Virus record (IMG/VR): IMGVR_UViG_3300036846_000539
Coordinates: 1 to 45,902 of that record
Source of the DNA: a virus
Direction: 5' to 3' (one strand)
DNA length: 45,902 nucleotides
In this document: in pieces, positions 39,084-45,902 of the stretch
How the letters are laid out: the number at the start of each line of letters is the position of its first letter
How positions within the stretch are numbered: position 1 is the first letter of the stretch
The notes under the pieces: generated by a model
Databases searched by the model: none
What the model was told of the DNA's origin: nothing
Seen by the model: only the letters and a program-made list of their open reading frames with translations
Made by a program: the position numbers and the translations under genes

Positions 39084-39332
39084 ATGACTCAGAATGGATG
39101 GGTAAGAGCGGAGGTTATCCAAGCGCTGCGACAAGGCTACAGTGAGGGCAGCGAGCAGAGATGTATAGAGAGTCAAGCAGATGCAGTGATGGCGCTTATC
39201 GAACAGATCGCGAGTGATACTGACAGGTTCTACCTGCTTATCGGGTGGCTGAACAATCTGCGGTTGCGCGTGCGTGATATCGAAGAGAGCCTGCCTTCGG
39301 GCAGAGACCCGGAGGATAAAAAAGATGACTGA
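39084..39332 (+). CDS. Hypothetical helical protein, 82 residues
   Basis: Helical (VRAEVIQALRQGYSEGSEQR, then FYLLIGWLNNLRLRVRDIEE). AAGGAG lies eight bases before the ATG. A hairpin repeat (39291-39316) is in frame at its C-terminus (PSGRDPED) and supplies the GGAGG of the next gene, which it overlaps by eight bases. No family is recognised. Confidence 0.55.
   Translation: MTQNGWVRAEVIQALRQGYSEGSEQRCIESQADAVMALIEQIASDTDRFYLLIGWLNNLRLRVRDIEESLPSGRDPEDKKDD
39291..39316 (+). repeat. Hairpin repeat j (coding)
   Basis: CTTCGGGCAGAGACCCGGAG; its GGAGG serves the ribbon-helix-helix gene. Confidence 0.8.
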
Positions 39333-39531
39333 CGTAGTGCAGGTGCGGCTCGGCGAGCATGTGCGTACTGGCGATGTCCAACTGCTCGTCCGGGTGCGAC
39401 TAGATGACATGAAGGATATAGGAATGGCATCCAAGTTGCTTGGGATTACAAAGTCCCAGTTTACCCGCAATGTGCTTGTTCAGGTGGCAAGGACGGTTAT
39501 AGCAGAGGCTAAGTCGGAGGAAGCAGCATGA
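39325..39531 (+). CDS. Ribbon-helix-helix-like small protein
   Basis: A 68-residue protein. The strand QLLVRVRL followed by helices DMKDIGMASKLLGI and KSQFTRNVLVQVARTVI fits a ribbon-helix-helix (Arc/MetJ/CopG) fold. Such dimers bind palindromic operators. GGAGG ten bases upstream comes from the hairpin repeat. It is a candidate ligand for the dispersed palindrome or early operators. Confidence 0.55.
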   Translation: MTDVVQVRLGEHVRTGDVQLLVRVRLDDMKDIGMASKLLGITKSQFTRNVLVQVARTVIAEAKSEEAA

Positions 39532-39830
39532 AAAGTGATATGCCGTGGTTCGCACGTGTGCGAATTGTAGCTATTAAGACAGCAGTCCGTCATCTCAGAC
39601 CTGGCGACCTGTTCTCGAACAAGGACGGTTCGTACTGGAACAGGGCAATGACAGGGCGTGTTTTGCCAGAGGCCTTGATATGCCCAAATGATCCTGGTGT
39701 GGCTGACGCAGGCATGCCGGATGAATTTGTATACCGACTGACTATCATTCGGGAGGGTGAGACCAAGGAGGAAAACCCACATGTAATATCAGGAGAGTTC
39801 AACCCTTATGCGCCACCGGGTTCAAAGTGA
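39528..39830 (+). CDS. Hypothetical 100-residue protein
   Basis: MKSDMPWFARVRIVAIKTAV, then LRPGDLFSNKDGSYWNRAMT; a beta-rich small protein. ATGA overlap with the upstream gene and TGATG overlap with the helicase gene. No family is recognised. Confidence 0.55.
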   Translation: MKSDMPWFARVRIVAIKTAVRHLRPGDLFSNKDGSYWNRAMTGRVLPEALICPNDPGVADAGMPDEFVYRLTIIREGETKEENPHVISGEFNPYAPPGSK

Positions 39831-41059
39831 TGATTAATTTAAGCAAAGAGCAGGATTATGCCATCGATCTATGTTGTGATCTGAGTGACAGAATTGTATC
39901 TGTCACAGGAGGAGCAGGGACAGGCAAGACGCTAGTGCTTGGACATGCGTATCGGCAGCTTGCTGGCAAACACAGTGTGGCGTTATGTGCTCCTACTGGT
40001 CGAGCCGCCAAGCGTATTTATGAGTTAACAGGCATCAGGGCGAGGACGATACACAAGCTTCTTGAGTATCCGCAGCCAGACGATACACCAGAGTATGACG
40101 GTGATGGCAATTTTATTCCTGTACGCAACGAGCCAAAGCGGTGCAGTGCATATCCGTTCGACGAGCTGGTTATCTTTGTGGACGAAGCCTCAATGGTTGG
40201 GCCTGAGCTGTATCGGCAACTTATTGGTGCGCTGCAAAAGAAAGGAGTGATTCGCTTCTTCGGTGACAACAACCAACTCTTGCCTGTCGAAGAAGGCCCG
40301 CCCCCATTCAGGACTGTTCTGAAGAAGTTTCCGTCGGTTACTTTGTCATTTAACTTTAGGTCGGGCGACGGTGTTATCGAGAACGCGCACAGATTGTTGC
40401 GTGGCCAGATACCGCTGCGGAACGACAAATTTGATGTTTGGTACACCGATAATCCAATACTAACCCTACTCAAGCATGTGGAGAGGCATCCCGAGTTGGC
40501 TGGGGACAATTGCCAGATAATTATGCCAACACGCAAAGGGCCTGTAGGTACAATAGCAGTCAATCCGTCTATTCAAGTCAAGCTGAATAAGAGCAGGGAA
40601 CTATTACGGCTACCAAGGTTTAGTGACAAAGAGCGTGACTTGGTCGTGCGCGCTAATGATAAGTTCCTGTGGGCGAAGAACGACTATCAGTTGGATATGT
40701 TCAACGGTGAGATTGGGCACATTACAAGCATTGACATGGAGGATGGTTCGCTTTGGCTCAGGACTGTTGAGGGTCGCAGTCTAGAGATACCACCAACGTT
40801 GCGCGCATACAACAATTACCTGAGAACTGTGATAAACTATGATCCCAGGAAACAGATAGAACTAGGTTACGCAATCACAACTCACAAAGCGCAAGGCAGT
40901 GAGTTTGACAGCGTGGTCTATTGTATATCAAGTCGATCACCGTTTCTGCTTAATCGCAACAACGCATACACAGCAATAACGCGGGCTAGAACACGAGTGT
41001 TGCTTATATCGGACCGGCGAGCCATAAACTTAGCGTTGCGGCGTGAGTCGCGCGATTAA
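39830..41059 (+). CDS. SF1B helicase (RecD2/Dda-like)
   Basis: A 409-residue protein with Walker A GGAGTGKT (27-34), the Ia region LCAPTGRAAKRI, motif II VIFVDEASMV, motif III GDNNQLLPV, motif V YAITTHKAQGSEFDSV and motif VI YTAITRARTRVLL. It should unwind DNA 5' to 3', as for RecD2 and T4 Dda, at replication or recombination forks. Coupled by TGATG to its upstream neighbour. Confidence 0.9.
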   Translation: MINLSKEQDYAIDLCCDLSDRIVSVTGGAGTGKTLVLGHAYRQLAGKHSVALCAPTGRAAKRIYELTGIRARTIHKLLEYPQPDDTPEYDGDGNFIPVRNEPKRCSAYPFDELVIFVDEASMVGPELYRQLIGALQKKGVIRFFGDNNQLLPVEEGPPPFRTVLKKFPSVTLSFNFRSGDGVIENAHRLLRGQIPLRNDKFDVWYTDNPILTLLKHVERHPELAGDNCQIIMPTRKGPVGTIAVNPSIQVKLNKSRELLRLPRFSDKERDLVVRANDKFLWAKNDYQLDMFNGEIGHITSIDMEDGSLWLRTVEGRSLEIPPTLRAYNNYLRTVINYDPRKQIELGYAITTHKAQGSEFDSVVYCISSRSPFLLNRNNAYTAITRARTRVLLISDRRAINLALRRESRD

Positions 41060-41068
41060 AGGAGGGAT

Positions 41069-41081
41069 GTGTGAGTCAAAC
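41069..41081. repeat. Palindrome copy GTGTGAGTCAAAC
   Basis: Contains the GTG start of the kinase gene. Confidence 0.9.
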
Positions 41082-41568
41082 AGAGCCTAGTCGGGCAATC
41101 CGTTTCGTGGTATTCACTGGGCCGTCGCAAAGCGGTAAGTCAACAGCGGCAGCGTTGCTTGTATCCGCGTTTCGGAAGCGGGGCCGCACGGCAATGCAGG
41201 CTTCCTTTGAGTTCCCGATGAAGCTTTACTTAGCCTCATTGCTTGGAAGGAAGTTACATGGTTTCCAGTCACATGAACAGGTACCTGAGCTGCTATCGAA
41301 GACACCGATACAGTTTATTAATCTGGAGTTGGCACACATGAGGTTTAACTATGGGCCTGGTGTTCTTGGTAAGCTGTTGCTCGCAAGATCGCGTAAGTGG
41401 TCGCGCCCTCCGCAGTACATTGTGGTCAGCGATGGTACGAGTGTATTGGACTGTCGGGCGTTGGGCAGATATTTTCTGGTGCAGGTCATGCGTGAAAGGA
41501 TAGAAAGAGTGTACCCCTTTTGTGATTTCCGGAGCAAATATGCGTGTGCAGAACGACGGAACGATTGA
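41071..41568 (+). CDS. P-loop nucleotide kinase (deoxynucleoside monophosphate kinase-like)
   Basis: A 165-residue protein. FVVFTGPSQSGKSTAAALLV carries Walker A (residues 17-24), followed by a substrate-binding SFEFPMK and IVVSDG strands typical of small nucleotide kinases. The start is the GTG at 41071, five bases after AGGAGG; this GTG lies in the palindrome at 41069-41081, which encodes SQT at residues 2-4. Substrate not determined. Confidence 0.65.
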   Translation: MSQTEPSRAIRFVVFTGPSQSGKSTAAALLVSAFRKRGRTAMQASFEFPMKLYLASLLGRKLHGFQSHEQVPELLSKTPIQFINLELAHMRFNYGPGVLGKLLLARSRKWSRPPQYIVVSDGTSVLDCRALGRYFLVQVMRERIERVYPFCDFRSKYACAERRND

Positions 41569-41626
41569 AGAGCTAGGTAAAAGGATGGAGGAAGTAGCGG
41601 ACAAGATAGAAGAGGAGAACAAGTGA
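41540..41626 (+). CDS. Possible 28-residue charged peptide
   Basis: GGAG is five bases before an ATG opening MRVQNDGTIEELGKRMEEVA followed by DKIEEENK, a short charged helix. It overlaps the end of the kinase gene and its TGA overlaps the polymerase ATG (TGATG), so it may serve to couple translation of the polymerase. Confidence 0.45.
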   Translation: MRVQNDGTIEELGKRMEEVADKIEEENK

Positions 41627-44109
41627 TGCTCAACAGAGAAGAGTTAGTAAGCGATTTCACAATGCTGGCTGAGGCGTCAGGCTTGGACGTGCAGGCTGTA
41701 TCCAGTGGCCCGGTTGATGCAACAGTAGCGTTTATTGGTGAGGGGCTTGGCGAGGTAGAGGTTCGGAAGAAGGCGCCGTTTGTTGGTCAATCCGGACATC
41801 TTCTGTGGCGGCATGTTGATCGGTATGGGCTTAAGCCTAGCAATGTGTACTCGACGAACGTCATGAAACGTCAAGTGAGTATGTCTGATGACCCCAAGCT
41901 AAGGATGCATCCAGACGAGTTTCGTCAGTGGAAGGAGTTGCTGCACTGGGAGTTAGGGCAGTTGCCGGAGCTAAAGACGGTTGTGCTGTTAGGCAATTAT
42001 GCGCTCTTGGCAATGACTGACAAGGAGGGTATCAATGCGTGGCGTGGATCGGTATTGGACATTGACTTGCCCAATGGTAACCGTGGTATGGCTGTCTGTG
42101 CTAACAACCCAGCCTATCCGCTACGCGAGCCTAAAGCTGAGATCACGTTTATGATGGACATGCAGAAGCTTGGACAAGTCGTATCAGGCAAGTTCAAGCC
42201 TCACGCGGTTGAGGCAATAATCAACCCGAAGTTCCACGAGGTGATGGCGTTCATCAGAGACTTGCAGTGGTCAGAAGAACCAGTAGCGGTTGATATTGAA
42301 GGACTGAATAACGAGACGGCATGTATTGGCTTAGCGAACGAAGCGCATCTAGCAATGTGTATTAACTTTCGTGATGCCAACCGTAACGTGTTCACGCTGG
42401 AACAAGAGTACGATGTTTGGGCAGTATTGCAGAAGCTGTTTGACTCACACAGACTGATCGCACAGAATGGAGGGTTCGATGCATATTGGTTACGGCTTCA
42501 CGACTGGATACGTATACAGGTATGGTTCGATACGCTTCTTGCGCATCACACTTTGTATCCTCAGCTACCGCATAATCTTGCGTATCTCACCGCCCAATAT
42601 ACAAATCACCCGTATTACAAAAGCGAAGGAGACTACTGGAAAGAGGGCGGGGACATTAACGAGTTCTGGATTTACAACTGTAAGGATGCCGCGATCACCT
42701 GGGCAGTCGCACAAAAAGAAGAACAAGAGTTAGAGAAACAGGGACTGAGTAAGTTCTTCTTCAGTCATGTCATGCGTGCGCAGCCACACCTAGTCGAGGC
42801 TACAGTTCATGGCTTACCAGTGGACCAGACCGTTAAGGCTGCGATTGCGATAGAGATTGGCAAGGACGTGGCTGCACTTGAGAATGAGTTCCACCGGCTG
42901 GTGCATGAATGTACAAACGACGAAACATACTACCCAAACCCAGGCTCATGGCAACAATTACGCGAGTTGTTTTTTAGCCGTCTAAGCCTGCAAGGTGTTG
43001 GTATGTCAACGGATTCGACAAACCGTATGCATATCATCAAGCATGCAAGCACTCGGCCGATCGAGCGTGAGATGCTTACCGCTCTAACCAAGTATAAGGA
43101 AGAGGATAAATTCAGAGGCACATATGCCAATGCAAAGGAGTCAGCAGATGGAAGGTTCAGGTTCGAATTTAAGCAGTACGGTGTGTCGAACGCTCCCGGC
43201 AGGTTATCATCTAGTCAGCTTATTAACGGTGAGGGCGGGAATATACAAAACCAGCCCGTTCGGGCGCGTGGCTTCTTTGTCGCCGACCCTGGCTGCTGTT
43301 ATATCTACTTTGACCTGGCGCAAGCTGAGGCTCAGGTGGTTTCATTTCGCGCCGATATTGTTCATTGGAAGGAACAATTTGCTAGGGCACGACGTGACGG
43401 CAGCTACGATTGTCATCGTGCATTGGCATCGGAAATGTTCAAAATCCCCTATGCGGATGTTCCGACTAAGGATTGGGACGAAGATAGTCGGCCTACTGTT
43501 CGCTACGTTGCCAAACGTTGTAGACATGGCCTTAACTACCGAATGGAAAGGTTCAGACTAGCCGAGGTAACGGGATTGTCGTATCACACTGCTGCGCGCG
43601 CGTTCACATTGTACCATAAGATTACACCCGAGTTGCAGGAATGGTGGAAGCAGGAGGAAGCAACCTTCAAGAAAGAACGTGCATTGTTCAATGCGCTTGG
43701 GCGTCGGTTCAGGGTACTACAGCCGGTTGATGACGAGGTGTCCAAGTCAGTTGTAGCATTCTATCCACAAAGTACGATCGGTGACAAGGTTGTGCAGGTC
43801 TGGTATCAGGCCGAGGAAGATAGCGAATGGCCAAAAGGTCATGCGCGTGTAGCAATCAATGTGCATGACAACCTGGTAGGTGTAGCCGAACCGAAGTACG
43901 CAAAGACGGCGCTAAGGATACTCAAAAAGTACGCGGAGAGCCCAATCTTTATTCAGGATGCGTGGGGTCGTCGTCCAGCCGAGCCGCTGTCCATTGCCGC
44001 AGAGTGCAAGATATCTTATCCGACAAGCTGGGATGCGAACACAAGGCGGTTCGTCGAGGACAAGAACGGTTTACATCGATGGAGTAACATGAAGGTGGTG
44101 AGATTATAA
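41626..44109 (+). CDS. Family A DNA polymerase with N-terminal uracil-DNA-glycosylase-like domain
   Basis: An 827-residue protein. Residues about 30-180 match a UDG-superfamily domain: FIGEGLGEVEVRKKAPFVGQ with PFVGQSG at 51-57, TNVMKR, and NPAYPL in place of the usual HPS-type motif. Then a 3'-5' exonuclease: VDIEG (D223, E225), NGGFD (D285), YNCKD (Y350, D354). Polymerase motif A is FDLAQAEAQ (D563), motif B RYVAKRCRHGLNY (R626, K630), motif C VHDN (D748). Motif C has N749 where most family A enzymes have Glu. The fusion is known in SPO1-like polymerases. A palindrome variant is in frame just before the second exonuclease motif. Confidence 0.9.
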   Translation: MLNREELVSDFTMLAEASGLDVQAVSSGPVDATVAFIGEGLGEVEVRKKAPFVGQSGHLLWRHVDRYGLKPSNVYSTNVMKRQVSMSDDPKLRMHPDEFRQWKELLHWELGQLPELKTVVLLGNYALLAMTDKEGINAWRGSVLDIDLPNGNRGMAVCANNPAYPLREPKAEITFMMDMQKLGQVVSGKFKPHAVEAIINPKFHEVMAFIRDLQWSEEPVAVDIEGLNNETACIGLANEAHLAMCINFRDANRNVFTLEQEYDVWAVLQKLFDSHRLIAQNGGFDAYWLRLHDWIRIQVWFDTLLAHHTLYPQLPHNLAYLTAQYTNHPYYKSEGDYWKEGGDINEFWIYNCKDAAITWAVAQKEEQELEKQGLSKFFFSHVMRAQPHLVEATVHGLPVDQTVKAAIAIEIGKDVAALENEFHRLVHECTNDETYYPNPGSWQQLRELFFSRLSLQGVGMSTDSTNRMHIIKHASTRPIEREMLTALTKYKEEDKFRGTYANAKESADGRFRFEFKQYGVSNAPGRLSSSQLINGEGGNIQNQPVRARGFFVADPGCCYIYFDLAQAEAQVVSFRADIVHWKEQFARARRDGSYDCHRALASEMFKIPYADVPTKDWDEDSRPTVRYVAKRCRHGLNYRMERFRLAEVTGLSYHTAARAFTLYHKITPELQEWWKQEEATFKKERALFNALGRRFRVLQPVDDEVSKSVVAFYPQSTIGDKVVQVWYQAEEDSEWPKGHARVAINVHDNLVGVAEPKYAKTALRILKKYAESPIFIQDAWGRRPAEPLSIAAECKISYPTSWDANTRRFVEDKNGLHRWSNMKVVRL
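42438..42450. repeat. Palindrome copy GTTTGACTCACAC (coding)
   Basis: In frame in the DNA polymerase exonuclease domain (FDSH). Confidence 0.85.
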
Positions 44110-44483
44110 TGAGAAATTTAACCGAGCTTGACCGCTACCGCATCGAGATGACGCCAGAGTTGCGCGCGGCTGTACAGATCGCCAGTGATTACGACCGCAC
44201 CAGGAACGGGGCTTTTATGGTAAAGATTGGCGATGTTGTACTTGCGGTACTTGCCAGCAGTGGTATGGGTTGGGACCACGTGAGCGTCTCGACCACAACA
44301 CGTTGCCCGACTTGGGAAGAGATGGAGTCGGTTGCCAGGCTGTTCTTTCAGCCTACCGAGGTGGCGATGCAACTTCATCTTCCAGCGAGCGATCATATCA
44401 ACATTCATCCGTTCACCCTGCACTGGTGGCGGCCGTGGTCGAAGCTGAAGAAAATACCGTTGCCGCCGAAGATCATGGTCTAG
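44109..44483 (+). CDS. DUF7694-like phage protein
   Basis: A 124-residue protein with GWDHVSVSTTTRCPTWEEME and QLHLPASDHINIHPFTLHWW, a pattern of a widespread small phage protein family (DUF7694) of unknown function often found near replication genes. It begins at the last base of the polymerase stop and ends overlapping the convergent gene by four bases. Confidence 0.65.
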   Translation: MRNLTELDRYRIEMTPELRAAVQIASDYDRTRNGAFMVKIGDVVLAVLASSGMGWDHVSVSTTTRCPTWEEMESVARLFFQPTEVAMQLHLPASDHINIHPFTLHWWRPWSKLKKIPLPPKIMV

Positions 44484-44713
44484 CTAAGCTTCTCGATTTC
44501 GCTTGTGGCGCGCCAGTACGTCTTCTGTCCAGGCAAGATATACTTTTGCACCTTCCTCTCGGCGGCGAGTGTCATTAGAAACGCACGCACGTCGCCGTCG
44601 CGGACATTGCCACCGGCCTTAGCGATCAGTTCAGATTGGGGACGGCCCATCGCACCGCCCCCAATCAAGTGTTGCACGACTTTTACTTGCCAGTCTTCAT
44701 CGTTACGAGGCAT
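44480..44713 (-). CDS. Winged-helix-like small protein (complete copy)
   Basis: A 77-residue protein. VKVVQHLIGGGAMGRPQSEL then VRDGDVRAFLMTLAAERKVQ and YILPGQKTYWRAT form helix-turn-helix plus wing. The start ATG (44711-44713) follows the palindrome at 44717-44729 by three bases; a TTG start inside the palindrome is possible. It is the last gene of the leftward arm and converges with the right arm. Same gene as 1-166. Confidence 0.65.
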   Translation of the reverse strand: MPRNDEDWQVKVVQHLIGGGAMGRPQSELIAKAGGNVRDGDVRAFLMTLAAERKVQKYILPGQKTYWRATSEIEKLS

Positions 44714-44716
44714 GGT

Positions 44717-44729
44717 GTTTGACTCACAC
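44717..44729. repeat. Palindrome copy GTTTGACTCACAC
   Basis: Allele B counterpart of the copy at 170-182. Confidence 0.9.
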
Positions 44730-44740
44730 AAAGGCGCGGC

Positions 44741-45902
44741 TTAGCGCTTGTACTGCGGCAGTTGCTCGGGGGTTGCCCACGGTAGTGTTTTTCTCGCCCC
44801 AGGCACAAATTCTTCGGTCTGTGGCGTTCCTCCGCCTGTTGTAATGCCAGGTACGCCGTAAGGATCAAGATCATCAATCCTTAGCCTTCTACCGTGTACG
44901 TTGAAGTAGTCTTGGCCCATTGGCGACGAGTTGAACTTGTCCTCAATCTCGCTGATTGCATTGTTGATTGCTATTGATGCGCGCTGTCGGTCGTGCTCGT
45001 ACCAGTTGCGCACCTGTCGTGGGTCTCTGTGATCGATTCCTGCTTCCTCCATGCGATCTACTACGCCCGGCTTGTTTGTTACTAGGTTTTGGTGCCACGC
45101 ACCCATATTGCCGTAGTCAAGCTTCTGCATAGATTGAATGCCTTCGGTCGCCTGGCGGTAGTGGTCCCACAGCGAGCGGTATCCAAAGCCGCCAGTTCTT
45201 GGCGAGTCGTGTTTGGTTAAGTTATAAAGCTCTTTCGCAAACTCTATGTAGAGCGGATTGGTTGGTTCAGGCTGATCTAAGCCCGGCAATTCATGTGGCA
45301 AGTCTCCTTCCCCCAGTCTTGCAGTTGCGTCTGCGTGGCCGCCTTTGCTTAATGGCTTCTTGCGTACTACGTCTCGCACACCACTTAGCTCGTACTTGCG
45401 ATAAAACTCATCAAGCTGTTCAATAGCTTGTTGCCGGTTATACATCTCTTGCGTGTATCGTGTCATGCCAGATAGCGGAGGGAGCACACCTGCCAAGTTA
45501 CGTATAACAGGCAAACCCTGTACATAAGGCTTGCCGGCTTGCTTGACTGCGTTCTTTAATGCTTCTCCGTATCCTCCTGGCGTGTGTACGAATGCCGCTC
45601 CGGCGCCTAGTAGCATGTCGGCAATGGTAGGAGCGAGTGCCCTTAAATAGCTTTCTCCACTCTGTCCTATAATTCTATTTTGATCGAATGGAGAGTTCTT
45701 TTTCATGTACACGTTGCCGCCGATGTCCGCGTTTTGGCTGTTCTGTCCAAGCCACCCGAATGCCGAATTTGGCATAAATCCTCCTATGTTCTGCGGTGCT
45801 TGGACGCCTGCTGCTGCGAACGCGTCACTGATGAAGGCTGGCGTGGGAGGGAACGCGGCAATGTCGGCCCAGTTTGCCGCTGCTGCCTTCATGTCCTGCG
45901 TC
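44741..45902 (-). CDS. Diverged second version of the giant virion protein C-terminus (partial)
   Basis: About 387 codons matching the C-terminus of the 2,137-residue protein with many substitutions, for example GLPSGAFQQGTTPKANTP replaced by a shorter GVPGITTGGGTP and a new end LPQYKR before a TAA. The frame is open at the window end, so this is not a short gene of its own. The final 127 bases equal 1209-1335 exactly. Best read as an allele from another phage variant at the circular junction; a true tandem duplication is the alternative. Confidence 0.75.
   Translation of the reverse strand, partial: TQDMKAAAANWADIAAFPPTPAFISDAFAAAGVQAPQNIGGFMPNSAFGWLGQNSQNADIGGNVYMKKNSPFDQNRIIGQSGESYLRALAPTIADMLLGAGAAFVHTPGGYGEALKNAVKQAGKPYVQGLPVIRNLAGVLPPLSGMTRYTQEMYNRQQAIEQLDEFYRKYELSGVRDVVRKKPLSKGGHADATARLGEGDLPHELPGLDQPEPTNPLYIEFAKELYNLTKHDSPRTGGFGYRSLWDHYRQATEGIQSMQKLDYGNMGAWHQNLVTNKPGVVDRMEEAGIDHRDPRQVRNWYEHDRQRASIAINNAISEIEDKFNSSPMGQDYFNVHGRRLRIDDLDPYGVPGITTGGGTPQTEEFVPGARKTLPWATPEQLPQYKR

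Larger units (their letters stand above)
44548..45902. repeat. Allele B of the end-overlap region
   Basis: Direct repeat of 1-1335 with substitutions and small indels, ending in a 127-base exact match. It implies a circular map of about 44.55 kb. Confidence 0.85.

Noticed and set aside
16249-41081. A family of small proteins beginning MFESN, MFDSN or MSQT
   Set aside because: These starts are translations of the palindrome in different frames. Only the lipoprotein and kinase have a convincing ribosome site at that start.
170-44729. The TGASTCA core as a eukaryotic AP-1/GCN4 site
   Set aside because: The resemblance is to the core only; the genome is clearly a bacterial phage and the extended 13-bp symmetry and the A/T centres do not fit.
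44741-45892. An independent 383-residue gene at the right end
   Set aside because: The apparent start is an internal methionine of the giant virion protein frame, which stays open to the window end.

Overview
The window is essentially one complete genome of a short-tailed (podovirus-type) tailed phage, about 44.55 kb. It carries a large terminase, portal, scaffold, coat protein, head-tail adaptor, tail-nozzle protein, tail fibre and a 2,137-residue virion protein, plus a replication and recombination module. The first and last ~1.3 kb are two diverged versions of the same locus. The last 127 bases exactly repeat positions 1209-1335, so the sequence closes on itself and the ends look like two alleles in a mixed population. 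The host is probably a Gram-negative bacterium, perhaps an alphaproteobacterium. The hints are a lipobox protein, a PEP-CTERM-type sorting tail, and a genome-wide repeat centred on GANTC, the CcrM methylation site. No host gene, tRNA, CRISPR array, integrase or RNA polymerase gene was seen.

Left arm (1-26864, all minus strand): packaging and virion genes. Reading leftward from the promoters near 27.0 and 27.35 kb come small proteins, a probable small terminase, a probable Acb2/Tad1-like anti-defence protein, large terminase, a two-TM holin-like protein, portal, scaffold, major capsid protein, several small proteins including a spanin-like lipoprotein, head-tail adaptor, tail nozzle, tail fibre, a GNAT acetyltransferase, internal virion proteins and the giant virion protein with two peptidoglycan-hydrolase domains.

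Centre (26865-28655): a gene-poor control region. It holds two strong leftward sigma70 promoters, paired direct repeats, a 9 x 11-bp iteron-like array, several perfect inverted repeats and at most one tiny gene. It is the best candidate for a replication origin and early control region.

Right arm (28656-44483, plus strand): membrane and secreted small proteins, a consensus sigma70 promoter with an operator-like palindrome (31.63 kb), small regulators (XRE, ribbon-helix-helix and winged-helix types), a PEP-CTERM-like secreted protein, coiled-coil proteins, then a DNA module: Cas4-like nuclease, Sak4-like ATPase, SSB-like protein, SF1 helicase, nucleotide kinase and a family A DNA polymerase with an N-terminal uracil-DNA-glycosylase-like domain. 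Many genes overlap by ATGA or TGATG, implying translational coupling.

Three dispersed sequence systems overlie the genes. (1) A 13-bp palindrome GTTTGANTCAAAC occurs about 34 times, mostly in gene junctions and often touching the Shine-Dalgarno, start or stop codon. (2) About ten copies of a ~25-nt hairpin (CTTCGGG/CCCGGAG) show compensatory base changes. (3) A 39-bp element in two inverted copies looks like the hairpin nested inside the palindrome. These are the most unusual content of the window.
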